From Aeromicrobium ginsengisoli (GTDB lineage Bacteria; Actinomycetota; Actinomycetes; Propionibacteriales; Nocardioidaceae), in contig NZ_SDPQ02000004.1 in NCBI RefSeq assembly GCF_004134905.2, positions 205,377-269,376 of the forward strand: 64,000 nt of DNA, read 5' to 3'. Made by a program: the position numbers and the translations under genes. Every line of letters begins with the position of its first letter. The first letter of the stretch is position 1. Positions 1-11,860 of this stretch are shown here, in pieces. The notes under the pieces are model-generated. The model had not been told where the DNA came from. It ran no database searches and was given only the letters and a program-made list of their open reading frames with translations.

Positions 1-143
1 GCATCGGCGCGGGCTTTATCGCGTACGTCGTGATCAAGCTCGTCAAGGGCAAGATCGCCGAGATCCACCCCCTGATGTGGCTGATCGGGGTGCTGTTCGT
101 GATCTACTTCGCGATCGACCCGATCACCAGCTGGGTCGGCTGA
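1..143 (+). CDS. NCS2-family nucleobase permease, C-terminal end (partial)
   Basis: Only the last 46 codons are in the window; the gene runs off the left edge. The readable end (frame starting at base 3) has two hydrophobic stretches, about residues 1-14 and 24-38 of the fragment, separated by a short basic loop (KLVKGKIAEIHP), and ends at TGA 141-143. The loop followed by a final membrane helix resembles the C-terminus of AzgA/xanthine-uracil (NCS2) permeases, which import purines or pyrimidines with protons. The assignment rests on this short end only, so the family is probable and the substrate unknown. Confidence 0.6.
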   Translation, partial: IGAGFIAYVVIKLVKGKIAEIHPLMWLIGVLFVIYFAIDPITSWVG

Positions 144-165
144 ACGCCGTAGGTACGTTGGGCAC

Positions 166-684
166 ATGCTCATCGCACTCGGAGACAAGGCCCCACGCGT
201 GGCGGACACGGCGTGGGTCGCACCCAATGCGACCCTCGCCGGGTCCGTCGTGATCGAGGACGGCGCCAGCATCTGGTACGGCGCGGTCCTGCGTGCCGAC
301 AACGAGCCGATCACGATCGGCAGGCGATCGAACGTGCAGGACAACTGCGCGTTCCACGTCGACAAGGGCAAGCCCGTGCTCCTCGGCGAGGGGGTCTCCG
401 TCGGGCATGGAGCGGTGGTCCACGGCGCCACGATCGGCGATCACGTGCTCGTCGGCATGGGCGCGATCATCATGAACGGTGCGGTCATCGGCGAGGAGTC
501 TCTGATCGCCGCCGGCGCCCTGATCTCCGAGGGTGTCGAGATCCCGCCCCGCTCACTGGTGGCCGGCGTGCCGGGCAAGGTGCGCCGGGAGCTGACCGAC
601 GACGAGGTCGCCACGCTGCACCACAACGCGGAGATCTACGAGGAGCACCGCGAGCTGCACCGCAAGGGCGCCGAGGTCATCTAG
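166..684 (+). CDS. Gamma-carbonic anhydrase family protein
   Basis: A 172-residue left-handed beta-helix protein built of hexapeptide repeats ([LIV]-G-x-x-[AV] pattern, residues about 12-140) with a C-terminal helix rich in His and Glu. Three histidines sit where the zinc ligands of gamma-carbonic anhydrases lie: H64, H81 and H86, the last two spaced by five as in Cam. Members hydrate CO2 or are CaiE/PaaY-like proteins with weak activity, and the family does not tell which. The protein would act as a cytoplasmic trimer. It starts 22 bases after the permease stop and converges with serC; no operon partner is evident. Confidence 0.88.
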   Translation: MLIALGDKAPRVADTAWVAPNATLAGSVVIEDGASIWYGAVLRADNEPITIGRRSNVQDNCAFHVDKGKPVLLGEGVSVGHGAVVHGATIGDHVLVGMGAIIMNGAVIGEESLIAAGALISEGVEIPPRSLVAGVPGKVRRELTDDEVATLHHNAEIYEEHRELHRKGAEVI

Positions 685-3694
<3,010 letters not shown>

Positions 3695-3698
<4 letters not shown>

Positions 3699-3778
3699 GC
3701 GAGCGCCAGCGAGCTAACAACAAGGGAGCCATGCCAGTGCCTTCGTATCCTTGCTTCTCCACGGAGGTGATGGCATGA
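3695..3778 (+). CDS. 27-residue coupling ORF between mutA and mutB (putative)
   Basis: A 27-codon frame begins with an ATG that overlaps the mutA stop as ATGA (3695-3698) and ends with a TGA that overlaps the mutB ATG, again as ATGA (3775-3778). A GAGAGG ribosome site lies 9 bases before it. The peptide reads [13 protein letters not shown] followed by a Pro/Ser/Cys-containing tail and has no recognisable domain. It bridges the only gap in the operon and may serve for translational coupling rather than as a product. The first 23 bases, rich in GAGCGA and CGAGCG, look like a short repeat that I associate with actinobacterial genomes, so an inserted repeat that happens to be open is the alternative. 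Confidence 0.35.
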
Positions 3779-5955
3779 CCATTCCCGAGAGCTTTGCCGG
3801 GCTGCCGCTGGACCCCGAGCAGCCGTACGAGCCGGACGCCGACACCTACGCGCGCGCCACTGACGGTGCCGAGCCCTGGACCGCGCCCGAGGGCATTGAC
3901 ATCGAAGGGCTCTACACCGCGGCCGACCTCGAGGACGTCGACGCGCTCGACACCTATCCCGGCCTCGCGCCGTTCCTCCGGGGCCCCTACCCGGCGATGT
4001 ACACGACGCAGCCGTGGACGATCCGCCAGTACGCCGGCTTCTCCACCGCCGAGGAGTCCAACGCGTTCTATCGCCGCAACCTCGCCGCCGGCCAGAAGGG
4101 GCTCAGCGTCGCATTCGACCTGGCGACCCACCGCGGCTACGACTCCGACAACCCACGCGTCGTCGGCGACGTCGGCATGGCCGGCGTGGCGATCGACTCG
4201 ATCTATGACACCCGCAAGCTGTTCGAGGGCATCCCGCTCGACGAGATGAGCGTGTCGATGACGATGAACGGTGCCGTGCTGCCGGTGCTCGCGCTCTACA
4301 TCGTCGCCGCGGAGGAGCAGGGTGTGCCGCCCGAGAAGCTCTCCGGGACCATCCAGAACGACATCCTCAAGGAGTTCATGGTCCGCAACACCTACATCTA
4401 TCCGCCGGCACCCTCGATGCGGATCATCTCGGACATCTTCGCCTACACCGCGCAGAAGATGCCGCGCTTCAACTCGATCTCGATCTCCGGCTATCACATC
4501 CAGGAGGCCGGGGCGACGAACGACCTCGAGCTCGCCTACACGCTGGCCGACGGCGTCGAGTACATCCGCGCCGGCCTCGACGTGGGACTCGACATCGATG
4601 CGTTCGCGCCCCGGCTCAGCTTCTTCTGGGCGATCGGCATGAACTTCTACATGGAGATCGCCAAGCTCCGCGCAGCCCGGGCGCTGTGGACGCAGCTCGT
4701 CGCCGACTTCAACCCCAAGAACCCCAAGTCGCTGAGCCTGCGTACGCACAGCCAGACCTCGGGCTGGTCGCTGACCGCGCAGGACGTGTTCAACAACGTC
4801 GGGCGCACCGCGATCGAGGCGATGGCCGCGACCCAGGGCCACACGCAGTCGCTGCACACCAACGCGCTGGACGAGGCGATCGCCCTGCCGACCGACTTCA
4901 GCGCCCGCATCGCCCGCAACACGCAGCTCCTGCTGCAGCAGGAGTCCGGGACGACCGACATCATCGACCCGTGGGGCGGCTCCTACTACGTCGAGCGGCT
5001 GACCCATGACCTCGCCAACCGTGCCTGGGCGCACATCCAGGAGGTCGAGAAGGCCGGCGGCATGTCCAAGGCCATCGAGGCCGGCATCCCGAAGATGCGC
5101 ATCGAGGAGGCGGCCGCCCGCACGCAGGCACGCATCGACTCCGGCCAGCAGGCCGTCATCGGCGTCAACACGTACCGGCTGGCCGACGAGGACCCGCTCG
5201 ACGTGCTCAAGGTCGACAACAAGGCCGTCTACGCCTCGCAGATCGCCAAGCTCGAGCGACTCCGCGCCGAGCGCAACCAGGACGACGTCGATGCCGCCCT
5301 CGCTGCCCTCACCAAGAGCGCCGAGCGCGGCTCGACGAGTGACGGCTCGCTCGACGACAACCTGCTGACCCTCGCGGTCAACGCGGCCCGCGCCAAGGCG
5401 ACCGTCGGCGAGATCTCCGACGCGCTCGAGAAGGTCTACGGGCGCCACCAAGCCGTGATCCGTACGATCTCTGGTGTGTACCGCACCGAAGCCGGCCAGG
5501 GTGGCAACATCCAGAAGGTCATCGACGCCACTGCGGCGTTCGAGCAGGCCGAGGGTCGCCGCCCGCGCATCCTCGTCGCCAAGATGGGCCAGGACGGCCA
5601 CGACCGCGGCCAGAAGGTCATCGTGACGGCGTTCGCCGACATGGGCTTCGACGTCGACGTCGGCCCGCTGTTCTCCACGCCGGAGGAGGTCGCCCAGCAG
5701 GCGGTCGACGCCGACGTGCACATCGTCGGGGTCTCCTCGCTGGCGGCCGGTCACCTGACACTGCTGCCGGCGCTCAAGGCGGCGCTGGCCGAGATGGGCC
5801 GCCCGGACATCATGGTCGTCATCGGCGGCGTCATCCCGCCCGACGACGTCCCGACGCTCAAGGACATGGGCGCCGCCGCGGTGTTCCTGCCCGGCACGGT
5901 GATCGCCGACTCCGCACTCGACCTGCTCGACAAGCTCCAGACGACAACCCACTGA
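3775..5955 (+). CDS. mutB: Methylmalonyl-CoA mutase large (alpha) subunit
   Basis: Catalytic 726-residue subunit that binds substrate in an N-terminal TIM barrel and adenosylcobalamin in a C-terminal Rossmann-like domain. The cobalamin motif DGHDRG is present, with the likely cobalt-ligating histidine near residue 609. The barrel shows typical stretches such as the Gly-Gln-Lys-Gly-Leu-Ser region near residue 110 and [13 protein letters not shown] choose the ATG at 3775 because GGAGGTGA lies at 3763-3770; an earlier in-frame ATG at 3751 has no such site. The stop TGA overlaps the meaB ATG by one base, so the three genes are coupled. Confidence 0.97.
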   Translation: MTIPESFAGLPLDPEQPYEPDADTYARATDGAEPWTAPEGIDIEGLYTAADLEDVDALDTYPGLAPFLRGPYPAMYTTQPWTIRQYAGFSTAEESNAFYRRNLAAGQKGLSVAFDLATHRGYDSDNPRVVGDVGMAGVAIDSIYDTRKLFEGIPLDEMSVSMTMNGAVLPVLALYIVAAEEQGVPPEKLSGTIQNDILKEFMVRNTYIYPPAPSMRIISDIFAYTAQKMPRFNSISISGYHIQEAGATNDLELAYTLADGVEYIRAGLDVGLDIDAFAPRLSFFWAIGMNFYMEIAKLRAARALWTQLVADFNPKNPKSLSLRTHSQTSGWSLTAQDVFNNVGRTAIEAMAATQGHTQSLHTNALDEAIALPTDFSARIARNTQLLLQQESGTTDIIDPWGGSYYVERLTHDLANRAWAHIQEVEKAGGMSKAIEAGIPKMRIEEAAARTQARIDSGQQAVIGVNTYRLADEDPLDVLKVDNKAVYASQIAKLERLRAERNQDDVDAALAALTKSAERGSTSDGSLDDNLLTLAVNAARAKATVGEISDALEKVYGRHQAVIRTISGVYRTEAGQGGNIQKVIDATAAFEQAEGRRPRILVAKMGQDGHDRGQKVIVTAFADMGFDVDVGPLFSTPEEVAQQAVDADVHIVGVSSLAAGHLTLLPALKAALAEMGRPDIMVVIGGVIPPDDVPTLKDMGAAAVFLPGTVIADSALDLLDKLQTTTH

Positions 5956-6926
5956 TGGTCGACGTCGCTGACCTCGCCGACGACGTCCGCGTCGGCAAGC
6001 GCGCGGCGATCTCGCGGGCGATCACGCTGATCGAGTCGAGCCGCGCCGACCACCGGGCCGAGGCGCGCGAGCTGCTCGGCCTGCTCACACCGGAGGCCGG
6101 GGGAGCCGTGCGCGTCGGCGTCTCCGGCGTGCCCGGTGTCGGCAAGTCCACGTTCATCGAGGCGCTCGGCATGCACCTCGTGGAGGAGGGGCACCGCGTC
6201 GGCGTGCTCGCGGTCGATCCTTCGAGCGTACGCACGGGTGGCTCCGTGCTCGGCGACAAGACCCGCATGTCCCGGCTCGCGGTGAGCCCCGATGCCTACA
6301 TCCGGCCGTCGCCCAGCGCCGGCACCCTCGGCGGTGTCGCCCGAGCCACGAGCCAGGCCATGACGGTGCTCGAGGCGGCCGGGTTCGACGTCGTGCTGAT
6401 CGAGACCGTCGGTGTCGGCCAGTCCGAGATCACGGTTGCCGGCATGGTCGACACGTTCCTGTTCCTGACCATCGCGCGCACGGGCGACCAGCTCCAGGGC
6501 ATCAAGAAGGGCATCCTCGAGATCTCCGACGTCGTCGCGGTCAACAAGGCCGACGGCGAGCGGGTGCAGGAGGCCGAGGCGACGTCCAAGGACCTCGCCG
6601 GCGCACTGCGCATGGTCTACGCCGGGGGCACCGGCTGGGTCCCGCCGGTCCTGACCTGCTCGGCGTTGGAGGGCACCGGCATCGACACGGTGTGGAGCCG
6701 CGTCATCCGGCACCGCGAGTTCCTCGGCAGCACGGGTCTGCGCGAGAAGCGAGCCCAGCAGCAGCTGGACTTCACCTGGGCGCTGGTCCGCGACGAGCTC
6801 GACCAGCGGCTGCGCACCGATCCTCGGGTCGCCGCGATGCGCGAGGAGATCCGCGAGGCCGTGCTGTCGGGCGAGATGCCGGCCGCCACCGCCGCCGACC
6901 GCATCCTCGAGGCGTACGACTCGTAG
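5955..6926 (+). CDS. meaB: Methylmalonyl-CoA mutase-associated GTPase MeaB
   Basis: A 323-residue G3E-family P-loop GTPase that loads and protects the mutase cobalamin and gates release of damaged cofactor. The Walker A motif GVPGVGKST lies near residues 58-66. A Walker B-like segment ending in ETVGVGQSE and the guanine-specificity motif NKAD follow. The C-terminal arm (about 240-323) is helical and would mediate dimerisation. The start codon shares its A with the mutB stop, so translation is coupled and the amounts of chaperone and mutase should track. The ArgK name found in old annotations refers to the same family. Confidence 0.96.
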   Translation: MVDVADLADDVRVGKRAAISRAITLIESSRADHRAEARELLGLLTPEAGGAVRVGVSGVPGVGKSTFIEALGMHLVEEGHRVGVLAVDPSSVRTGGSVLGDKTRMSRLAVSPDAYIRPSPSAGTLGGVARATSQAMTVLEAAGFDVVLIETVGVGQSEITVAGMVDTFLFLTIARTGDQLQGIKKGILEISDVVAVNKADGERVQEAEATSKDLAGALRMVYAGGTGWVPPVLTCSALEGTGIDTVWSRVIRHREFLGSTGLREKRAQQQLDFTWALVRDELDQRLRTDPRVAAMREEIREAVLSGEMPAATAADRILEAYDS

Positions 6927-6950
6927 TTCCTGACTCCGTGGCGCGGACGT

Positions 6951-8276
6951 CTACGGGTCGTCGCGACCTTCGGTCCAGCCTGCGACGACATCGTCGTGCG
7001 CCCGGCTGTCCTCAGGGCTCCCGTCGCTCTGCGGTCTGAGCTTGATGCGTTCTGCGCCGTCGAAGAAGATGTCGCCGCCCGGCAGAACCACGCGGAACGT
7101 GGCAGGGCGCTCAGGGTGCCACGACCGCGCGAGCGCGATGCCGACGCGGCGCGGCGAGGCCGAGGGGCGCACGGTGACATCGACCTGAGGGAGTCCGTCG
7201 TCGACCCGGGTGATCGTGATGGCGTCGAAGAGACCCGCATCCCCGAGGGTGGCTGCCGTGTCGAGCCATGCCTCACCTTGGGGCCCGCGCTCGACCGTGA
7301 TGCTGTCGAGGTGCGCACGGTAGGTCACGCGCAGCGTGGTGTGCTCTCGAGCCAGCCCTGCATGCAGCTTCTGATCGATGCTCCGGGCTTGAGCCAACGT
7401 GTCGGTCGTGATCTCGAGGCCGCCCTCGCTCACGTCGAAGTCGCGAAAGCCGGGCTCCCGGCGGACCTGGCGGAGGAGCGGTGCCACCGTCGCTGCCTGC
7501 TCAGGCTTGAGGCCGTACAGGTCGAGATCAGGATCTGTCGTGATGTCGACGAACTGGATCGCCGCAGAGCCGGCGACCTTGGCGGCCTTCCGCGCCTGCG
7601 GGGCCTTCGACCGGACCACGATGGAGAGGAAGTCCTTGTCGAGGCGCGCCGTCCGCACTGCGGTCACCTTCTGCACGGCTGCGAGGACGTCCAGCTCCGC
7701 CTGCGGCCAGGCTCCGCGATCGGCCTCTCCGAGGATCTCCGGGTCCTTACTGGCGAATCTGAGATGAGCTGCGCCCGACATGTCGAGGAGCATCTGGCCG
7801 TGCTCGACGAACGCGGAGAAGGAACCCGCTTCGAGACTCATGAAGGCCAGCCACTGTCCTTCGAGCTCGCGGAACTGGGCCTTGACCGGAGTGTCGAGAT
7901 CCAGGACCTGTCGCGCCGCATCGGCTATCGGTTGGGTGTCCTTGGACCTGGCAGTGAGCTCGATCGCCGCGCCGCGGTCACCGGTCTGGCCGACGGTGAT
8001 CCTGGCCGTGTCGCCGCGCTCCGGATCGAGCATGTCGATGACGCGGTCAGACGCCGAGGCGATGTCGTTCGCCGATGCGGAGTCGCTCATCCGGACCTCG
8101 GGTGAGCAGCTCCAGCTTCCGGGGCCCTCCTGGGAGCAGGTGCCGTTGACCGAGCTGATGTGGTCGACGTCCTTGACCGCACTCCGGAGCTTCTCGTCGC
8201 CGTACGGCTCGCCGCTGCAACCAGACAGCGCAGCCAGCATCGCGACGGCCAGCAGTGTCTTTCGGCGCCCCCGCAT
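6951..8276 (-). CDS. Predicted lipoprotein of unknown function
   Basis: A 441-residue secreted protein with a basic N-terminus, a hydrophobic core and the lipobox LSGC (Cys20), so it is probably anchored to the outer face of the membrane. After the anchor I see no enzyme motif. The mature part alternates short beta-strand-like segments with charged helices, and the pattern of an Ala-rich helix followed by a strand recurs about every 90-100 residues, which might mean a duplicated domain. I do not recognise the family. The start is the ATG at 8276 next to the signal sequence, not one nine codons upstream. It diverges from the transglutaminase gene, with 43 bp between the starts. Confidence 0.7.
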   Translation of the reverse strand: MRGRRKTLLAVAMLAALSGCSGEPYGDEKLRSAVKDVDHISSVNGTCSQEGPGSWSCSPEVRMSDSASANDIASASDRVIDMLDPERGDTARITVGQTGDRGAAIELTARSKDTQPIADAARQVLDLDTPVKAQFRELEGQWLAFMSLEAGSFSAFVEHGQMLLDMSGAAHLRFASKDPEILGEADRGAWPQAELDVLAAVQKVTAVRTARLDKDFLSIVVRSKAPQARKAAKVAGSAAIQFVDITTDPDLDLYGLKPEQAATVAPLLRQVRREPGFRDFDVSEGGLEITTDTLAQARSIDQKLHAGLAREHTTLRVTYRAHLDSITVERGPQGEAWLDTAATLGDAGLFDAITITRVDDGLPQVDVTVRPSASPRRVGIALARSWHPERPATFRVVLPGGDIFFDGAERIKLRPQSDGSPEDSRAHDDVVAGWTEGRDDP

Positions 8277-8319
8277 CGCCCCAGTATGACTGCCACTGGC
8301 CATGTGAAACGATCGGGCG

Positions 8320-9111
8320 GTGAAGCGATCCGTCTCGGCCCATCTGCAGCTCCACCTTCACGACCACGCCGACCTGATCTTCTCGATCGCCGTCGCCGAC
8401 GGGCATGCGACGACCGAGACATTCACGATCGAGTCCGGCGGCGTCGAGCTCGAGGCGCACGAGATCGCCGGGCGTCACGGCACCCGGCTGCACCGCCTGA
8501 CGGGGCCGCCCGGGCACATGACGATCAACTACGCCGCCGAGGTCGTCGGCCAGTCCGAGCCGGCCGCGGTCGAGGAGCTCGACCTCATCGAGTATCGCCG
8601 GCCGAGCCGCTACTGCGAGTCCGACACGTTGTTCTCGACGGCCAACTCCGAGTTCGCGGGCGTGCACGGCAAGGAGCTGCTCGACGCGGTCAGCTCATGG
8701 GTCGGCGCGCACCTGTCGTACGTGCCGGGTGCGAGCCAGCCGACGGACGGCGCGGTCGCGACGATGCTGGCCCGCGAGGGCGTCTGCCGCGACTACGCGC
8801 ACCTCGTCGTGGCGCTGCTCCGGGCGCTCGACGTTCCCGCCCGGCTCGCGTCCGTCTACGCACCGGGGCTCTACCCGATGGACTTCCACGCGGTCGCCGA
8901 GGCCTACATCGAGGGTGCGTGGCAGGTCGTCGACGCGACCACGCTGGCGCCTCGCGGCAGCCTGCTGCGCATCGCGACGGGACAGGACGCGTCCGAGACG
9001 GCGTTCCTGTCGCAGCACTGGGCTCGGGTCGACCTGCTCTCGATGAATGTCACTGCGGTCGTGGACTCGTTGCCGACCGACGACCTCGCCCAGCTGACTC
9101 AGCTGCGCTGA
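8320..9111 (+). CDS. Transglutaminase-like (papain-fold) domain protein
   Basis: A 263-residue cytoplasmic protein with an N-terminal beta-sandwich (residues 1-90) and a transglutaminase core (about 100-215). The catalytic triad is readable: C156 in GVCRDYAH, H190 in DFHAVAEAY and D205 in VVDATTLAP. Bacterial members are cysteine proteases, amidases or peptide cross-linkers; none of the residues identifies the substrate. There is no signal peptide. The start is GTG at 8320. Its last 13 bases overlap the 3' end of the convergent gene that follows. It lacks the ATP-grasp and alpha-E partner genes that often accompany this family in other actinobacteria. Confidence 0.88.
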   Translation: MKRSVSAHLQLHLHDHADLIFSIAVADGHATTETFTIESGGVELEAHEIAGRHGTRLHRLTGPPGHMTINYAAEVVGQSEPAAVEELDLIEYRRPSRYCESDTLFSTANSEFAGVHGKELLDAVSSWVGAHLSYVPGASQPTDGAVATMLAREGVCRDYAHLVVALLRALDVPARLASVYAPGLYPMDFHAVAEAYIEGAWQVVDATTLAPRGSLLRIATGQDASETAFLSQHWARVDLLSMNVTAVVDSLPTDDLAQLTQLR

Positions 9112-9746
9112 CCTGGAGTGGCCGCCTGGGCCGCTGCACGTAGCTCCTCGGCGGTGAGCCGCGGGCCGTAGCCGGGGGTGTCGGGCTGGACCCGCCAGCC
9201 CTCGGCGAGCGGTCCGAGGTCGACGGCATCGAACCCGATCTCGTCGATGAACGCCGCGACGCTCGCCTTGGCTGCCTCGTCGTCGGAGGCGACGGCGAGT
9301 GCACGTCGGTCGGGCGTGCCGGCTTCCTGCGCCTCGGCCGTGATGGCCGCTGCCTGGATGTGGTTGAACGCCTTGACCACGCGGGCGCCGGGGAGGTGTC
9401 GCTGCAGGAGCTCCGAGCTCGTCAGCGACCCGTCCTGCAGCTCGGTGATGTCGCCGTCGCGCTGCGCGTAGTAGTTGTTGGTGTCGATCACCGGCTTCCC
9501 CGCCAGCGGCGCGGCCGGCACGGAGCCGATCGCGTGCACCGGCGTCGTGACGACAGCGATGTCGGCGGCGTCAGCGGCCTCCGTGGGAGTGCCGGCCCGC
9601 GCTGACGGCCCGAGCTCGCTGACGAGGTCCGCCAACGTCTCCGGCCCGCGGGAGTTGCTCACCACGACGTCGTGTCCGTGTGCGATGGCGGCACGGGCGA
9701 GCTGGCTGCCGATGTGTCCGGCGCCGATGAGTCCGATGGTGCTCAT
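9099..9746 (-). CDS. NADPH:F420 oxidoreductase-like NAD(P)-binding protein
   Basis: A 215-residue single Rossmann domain protein beginning MSTIGLIGAGHIGSQLAR, the dinucleotide-binding Gly-rich loop. The N-terminal SNSRG and the later VVKAFNH stretch are typical of the family that includes F420-dependent NADP reductase (Fno) and YadF-like reductases. True Fno would pass hydride between F420H2 and NADP+, which would suit a genome that makes F420 (cofC/D/E and fbiC lie 20 kb away). Many members of the family use other substrates, so specificity is not proven. A possible promoter with a consensus -35 element lies 139-167 bases upstream of the start. Confidence 0.75.
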   Translation of the reverse strand: MSTIGLIGAGHIGSQLARAAIAHGHDVVVSNSRGPETLADLVSELGPSARAGTPTEAADAADIAVVTTPVHAIGSVPAAPLAGKPVIDTNNYYAQRDGDITELQDGSLTSSELLQRHLPGARVVKAFNHIQAAAITAEAQEAGTPDRRALAVASDDEAAKASVAAFIDEIGFDAVDLGPLAEGWRVQPDTPGYGPRLTAEELRAAAQAATPGQRS

Positions 9747-9803
9747 GCAGGCGACAACCGTCGCGAAGGCGTAGGTATTTCCGACAGGCTCCTCCGCACA
9801 GTG

Positions 9804-9833
9804 CGACGCGGAGGCAGGGAGGCCTCCGCGTCG
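9804..9833 (-). promoter_or_regulatory. 12-bp perfect hairpin in the 5' leader of the reductase-like gene
   Basis: Arms CGACGCGGAGGC (9804-9815) and GCCTCCGCGTCG (9822-9833) pair without mismatch around a 6-base loop. If transcription starts near 9880 on the minus strand, this stem lies in the leader about 58 bases before the ATG. No T-run follows on either strand. It could be an attenuator or a leftover terminator. Confidence 0.4.
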
Positions 9834-9884
9834 ATCGGACCAGCTTCGAGGGAGTAACTCTGAAGGACTAGTTCCGAATAGCCC

Positions 9885-9913
9885 TAACTAACTACATTCT
9901 GCGCTAATGTCAA
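9885..9913 (-). promoter_or_regulatory. Possible promoter for the F420-reductase-like gene
   Basis: On the minus strand a consensus -35 TTGACA (9913-9908) is followed after 17 bases by a poor -10 (TAGTTA, 9890-9885). The surrounding 40 bases are AT-rich for this genome. The weak -10 keeps confidence low. Confidence 0.35.
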
Positions 9914-9963
9914 GACTGCACATGACGACCCGTCTCGGATAACGTCTATGTCACAGGTTGTCA

Positions 9964-9994
9964 GGTCCGACCCATTCGGGGGGATGGTCGGACC
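9964..9994. terminator. Terminator-like hairpin 2 downstream of the 10-11 kb gene
   Basis: Perfect 9-bp stem GGTCCGACC / GGTCGGACC (9964-9972 and 9986-9994) with a 13-base loop that contains TTCGGGGGGAT. There is no T-run, as is common for hairpin terminators in GC-rich actinobacteria. It shares its loop with the next hairpin. Confidence 0.5.
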
Positions 9995-10024
9995 GTCGTA
10001 TGACCCGGCGCAGGGGCGCCGATA

Positions 10025-10053
10025 GGCCGGCCATCTCGGGGGGATGGCCGGCC
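10025..10053. terminator. Terminator-like hairpin 1 downstream of the 10-11 kb gene
   Basis: Perfect 11-bp stem GGCCGGCCATC / GATGGCCGGCC (10025-10035 and 10043-10053) with a 7-base loop. It begins 9 bases beyond the stop of the minus-strand gene, where a terminator is expected. Confidence 0.6.
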
Positions 10054-10061
10054 TCGGGCGT

Positions 10062-10994
10062 TCAACGCAGCGTGAGCCTCGCGTAGTCGTACGTCCCGCT
10101 GGTGATCCGCCAGCCGCCGACCTTCCAGCTCGAGCCTTCCTTGCGCAGGAAGAACATCGCATGCGTCGGCACGGTCAGCATGTCGTCGCGCCGCTCGGCC
10201 GGGTTGAAGACCGGCACCGCGGCGGCCGCGTCGAGGACGGCCACGATGCGCGGCTCGGCCTTCGAGCGGTCGACGCTGATCGCGACCTTGGACCATCTCG
10301 GGTTGATCCACACCGCCCGGTCGCGGTAGCCGTCGGCCGAGTACGCCGTGCCGTAGAACACCCGGCCACTGCCGGCCGACGTGCGCGTGGCACCGGCCAG
10401 GGTGCCGTCGCCGCGGAGCACGACCAGCCCCAGCTCTTCGCGCACGTCGAGGCTGTCGGGATCGGCGACGAACGCGTCGACGCGCGGCCGGAACGCGGCT
10501 GTCGTCGACGATGCGAGCGCCGGCAGCACGAAGTCGAGGTCCTGCGCGTCGTACGAGTCGCGGGGGATCGCCAGTCGGGAGTAGCGCTTGCCGAAGATGA
10601 ATCGCACGGCCGCGCAGGCGGCGTCGTCGACCGCGGCCTTGCCGAAGACCTCCACGGCCTCGGTGGCGCCTGTTGTGCGTACGGCGGGACACCAGTCGAC
10701 GCGGTCGCCGTCGAGGGTGACGGAATCCGGGCGGCCGGGCCACGGACCTCGTACGCTCGCGGGTGCGCGCGCAGCCGTCGGCCTTGCGGGCTTCGCGGGC
10801 GGACTGGGCGTCGTCGCGGTCGGCGTCGGACTCGGGGTCGTGGCCGTCGTCGCGGTGGCTGAGGGCTTCGCCGTGTCACCGTCCGTGACGCTTCCGTCGG
10901 GGGAGGTCAGACCGATCACGACGCTGACGAGCACCACGGTGGCGATCAGCCCCGCGAGCACGGTGATCCACTTGGACCTCACGCGGGTCAGCAT
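10062..10994 (-). CDS. Membrane-anchored secreted protein of unknown function
   Basis: A 310-residue protein with a short basic cytoplasmic tail, one transmembrane helix (about residues 10-30), a Thr/Pro/Ser-rich linker (about 38-85) and a globular extracellular domain (about 90-310). The domain contains two or three cysteines that could pair (in VDWCPA and DDAACAA). I recognise no family. The layout of anchor, flexible linker and domain is common for actinobacterial cell-surface proteins. I choose the ATG at 10994, which places the charged residues directly before the helix; one at 11039 is also open. Two strong hairpins follow the stop. It is not coupled to a neighbour. Confidence 0.7.
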   Translation of the reverse strand: MLTRVRSKWITVLAGLIATVVLVSVVIGLTSPDGSVTDGDTAKPSATATTATTPSPTPTATTPSPPAKPARPTAARAPASVRGPWPGRPDSVTLDGDRVDWCPAVRTTGATEAVEVFGKAAVDDAACAAVRFIFGKRYSRLAIPRDSYDAQDLDFVLPALASSTTAAFRPRVDAFVADPDSLDVREELGLVVLRGDGTLAGATRTSAGSGRVFYGTAYSADGYRDRAVWINPRWSKVAISVDRSKAEPRIVAVLDAAAAVPVFNPAERRDDMLTVPTHAMFFLRKEGSSWKVGGWRITSGTYDYARLTLR

Positions 10995-11052
10995 AGGCGC
11001 AGAACGTGAGGGTCTCGCTGCCTTGCCGTCGAGCCACAACGTGTCGGACCAG

Positions 11053-11835
11053 CTACGACGACGCCAGCTTCTCGATCAGCAGCTCGACGCCGTCGAGGAG
11101 GCGGGCCAGGCCGAACTCGACCTTGTCGCCTACGGACTGCTCGAACGCGCCGGACTCCCAGATCGCCGTCATCGTGGGGAATCGTTCGGGGGAGTAGTAC
11201 GTGCCCCAGAAGCTGCTGCGGGAGTCCCAGTAGTCGTCGGCCGTGATGCCGGTGTTGGAGGACACGCTGGTGTCGGTGATGACGCTCCGTGCGACGCCGA
11301 ACACGTGCGACTCGACGAGGCCGGCGACCTGGACGACCTCGTGGTTGGGCAGGCCCGTGAGGGTGACGGCCCGATAGAGGTCTTCCTGCGCGTCCATCAC
11401 GTGAGGACCCAGGGGCATGCGCCAGAGGTTGGAGCGGATCAGCCACGGATGGGTCTGGTACATCGCCCAGGCCTGGCGGGCGTGGAACTCGACCTGCTCG
11501 CGCCAAGGTGCCGAGCGGTCAGGCATCTTGCGGCCGGCCCACGCCCGGTCGACCATGAGCTCGAACAGCTCGTCCCGCCCGGGGACGTACGTGTAGAGGC
11601 TCATCGCGCCGACGCCGAGGTGCGCTGCGACGTTGCGCATCGAGAGCTTGTCGACCCCGTCGGCTGCGGCGACCGCCATGCCGGCGTCGATGACCTGGTC
11701 GAGGGTCAGCTTCTGCTTGGGTCCGCGACCGGCGGGAGTCGGTGGGTCCCACAGCAGCCGGAGCATGTGACGGCCTTCGGGTGTGCCCCAGGTCAGCGGA
11801 TCCGTGTCGGGGATCGCGGGCCGCTCGTCGTTCAT
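11053..11835 (-). CDS. TetR/AcrR-family repressor next to an ABC exporter
   Basis: A 260-residue regulator with the TetR helix-turn-helix at about residues 43-85 (LSMRNVAAHLGVGAMSLYTY, the recognition helix including GVGAMSLY) after an unusually long N-terminal arm of about 40 residues. The C-terminal ligand-binding part resembles the TetR_C group found beside drug exporters. It is divergent from the DrrA/DrrB-type transporter genes, so it probably represses them and itself from the shared 93-bp region, where there are palindromes. The ligand cannot be told from sequence. The frame stays open far upstream across the transporter gene, but the ATG at 11835 is the family-consistent start. Confidence 0.9.
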   Translation of the reverse strand: MNDERPAIPDTDPLTWGTPEGRHMLRLLWDPPTPAGRGPKQKLTLDQVIDAGMAVAAADGVDKLSMRNVAAHLGVGAMSLYTYVPGRDELFELMVDRAWAGRKMPDRSAPWREQVEFHARQAWAMYQTHPWLIRSNLWRMPLGPHVMDAQEDLYRAVTLTGLPNHEVVQVAGLVESHVFGVARSVITDTSVSSNTGITADDYWDSRSSFWGTYYSPERFPTMTAIWESGAFEQSVGDKVEFGLARLLDGVELLIEKLASS

Positions 11836-11860
11836 TCCAGTCCTGTTCGTCGCCACGTTC

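Larger units (their letters stand above)
9747..10061. other. 315-bp intergenic region with three hairpins and no gene
   Basis: No convincing coding frame is present. The region holds, left to right, a 12-bp hairpin (9804-9833), a less GC-rich stretch with a possible minus-strand promoter (9885-9913) and two neighbouring hairpins that share the same loop sequence (9964-9994 and 10025-10053). It separates the 5' end of the reductase-like gene from the 3' end of the next minus-strand gene. Confidence 0.7.
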
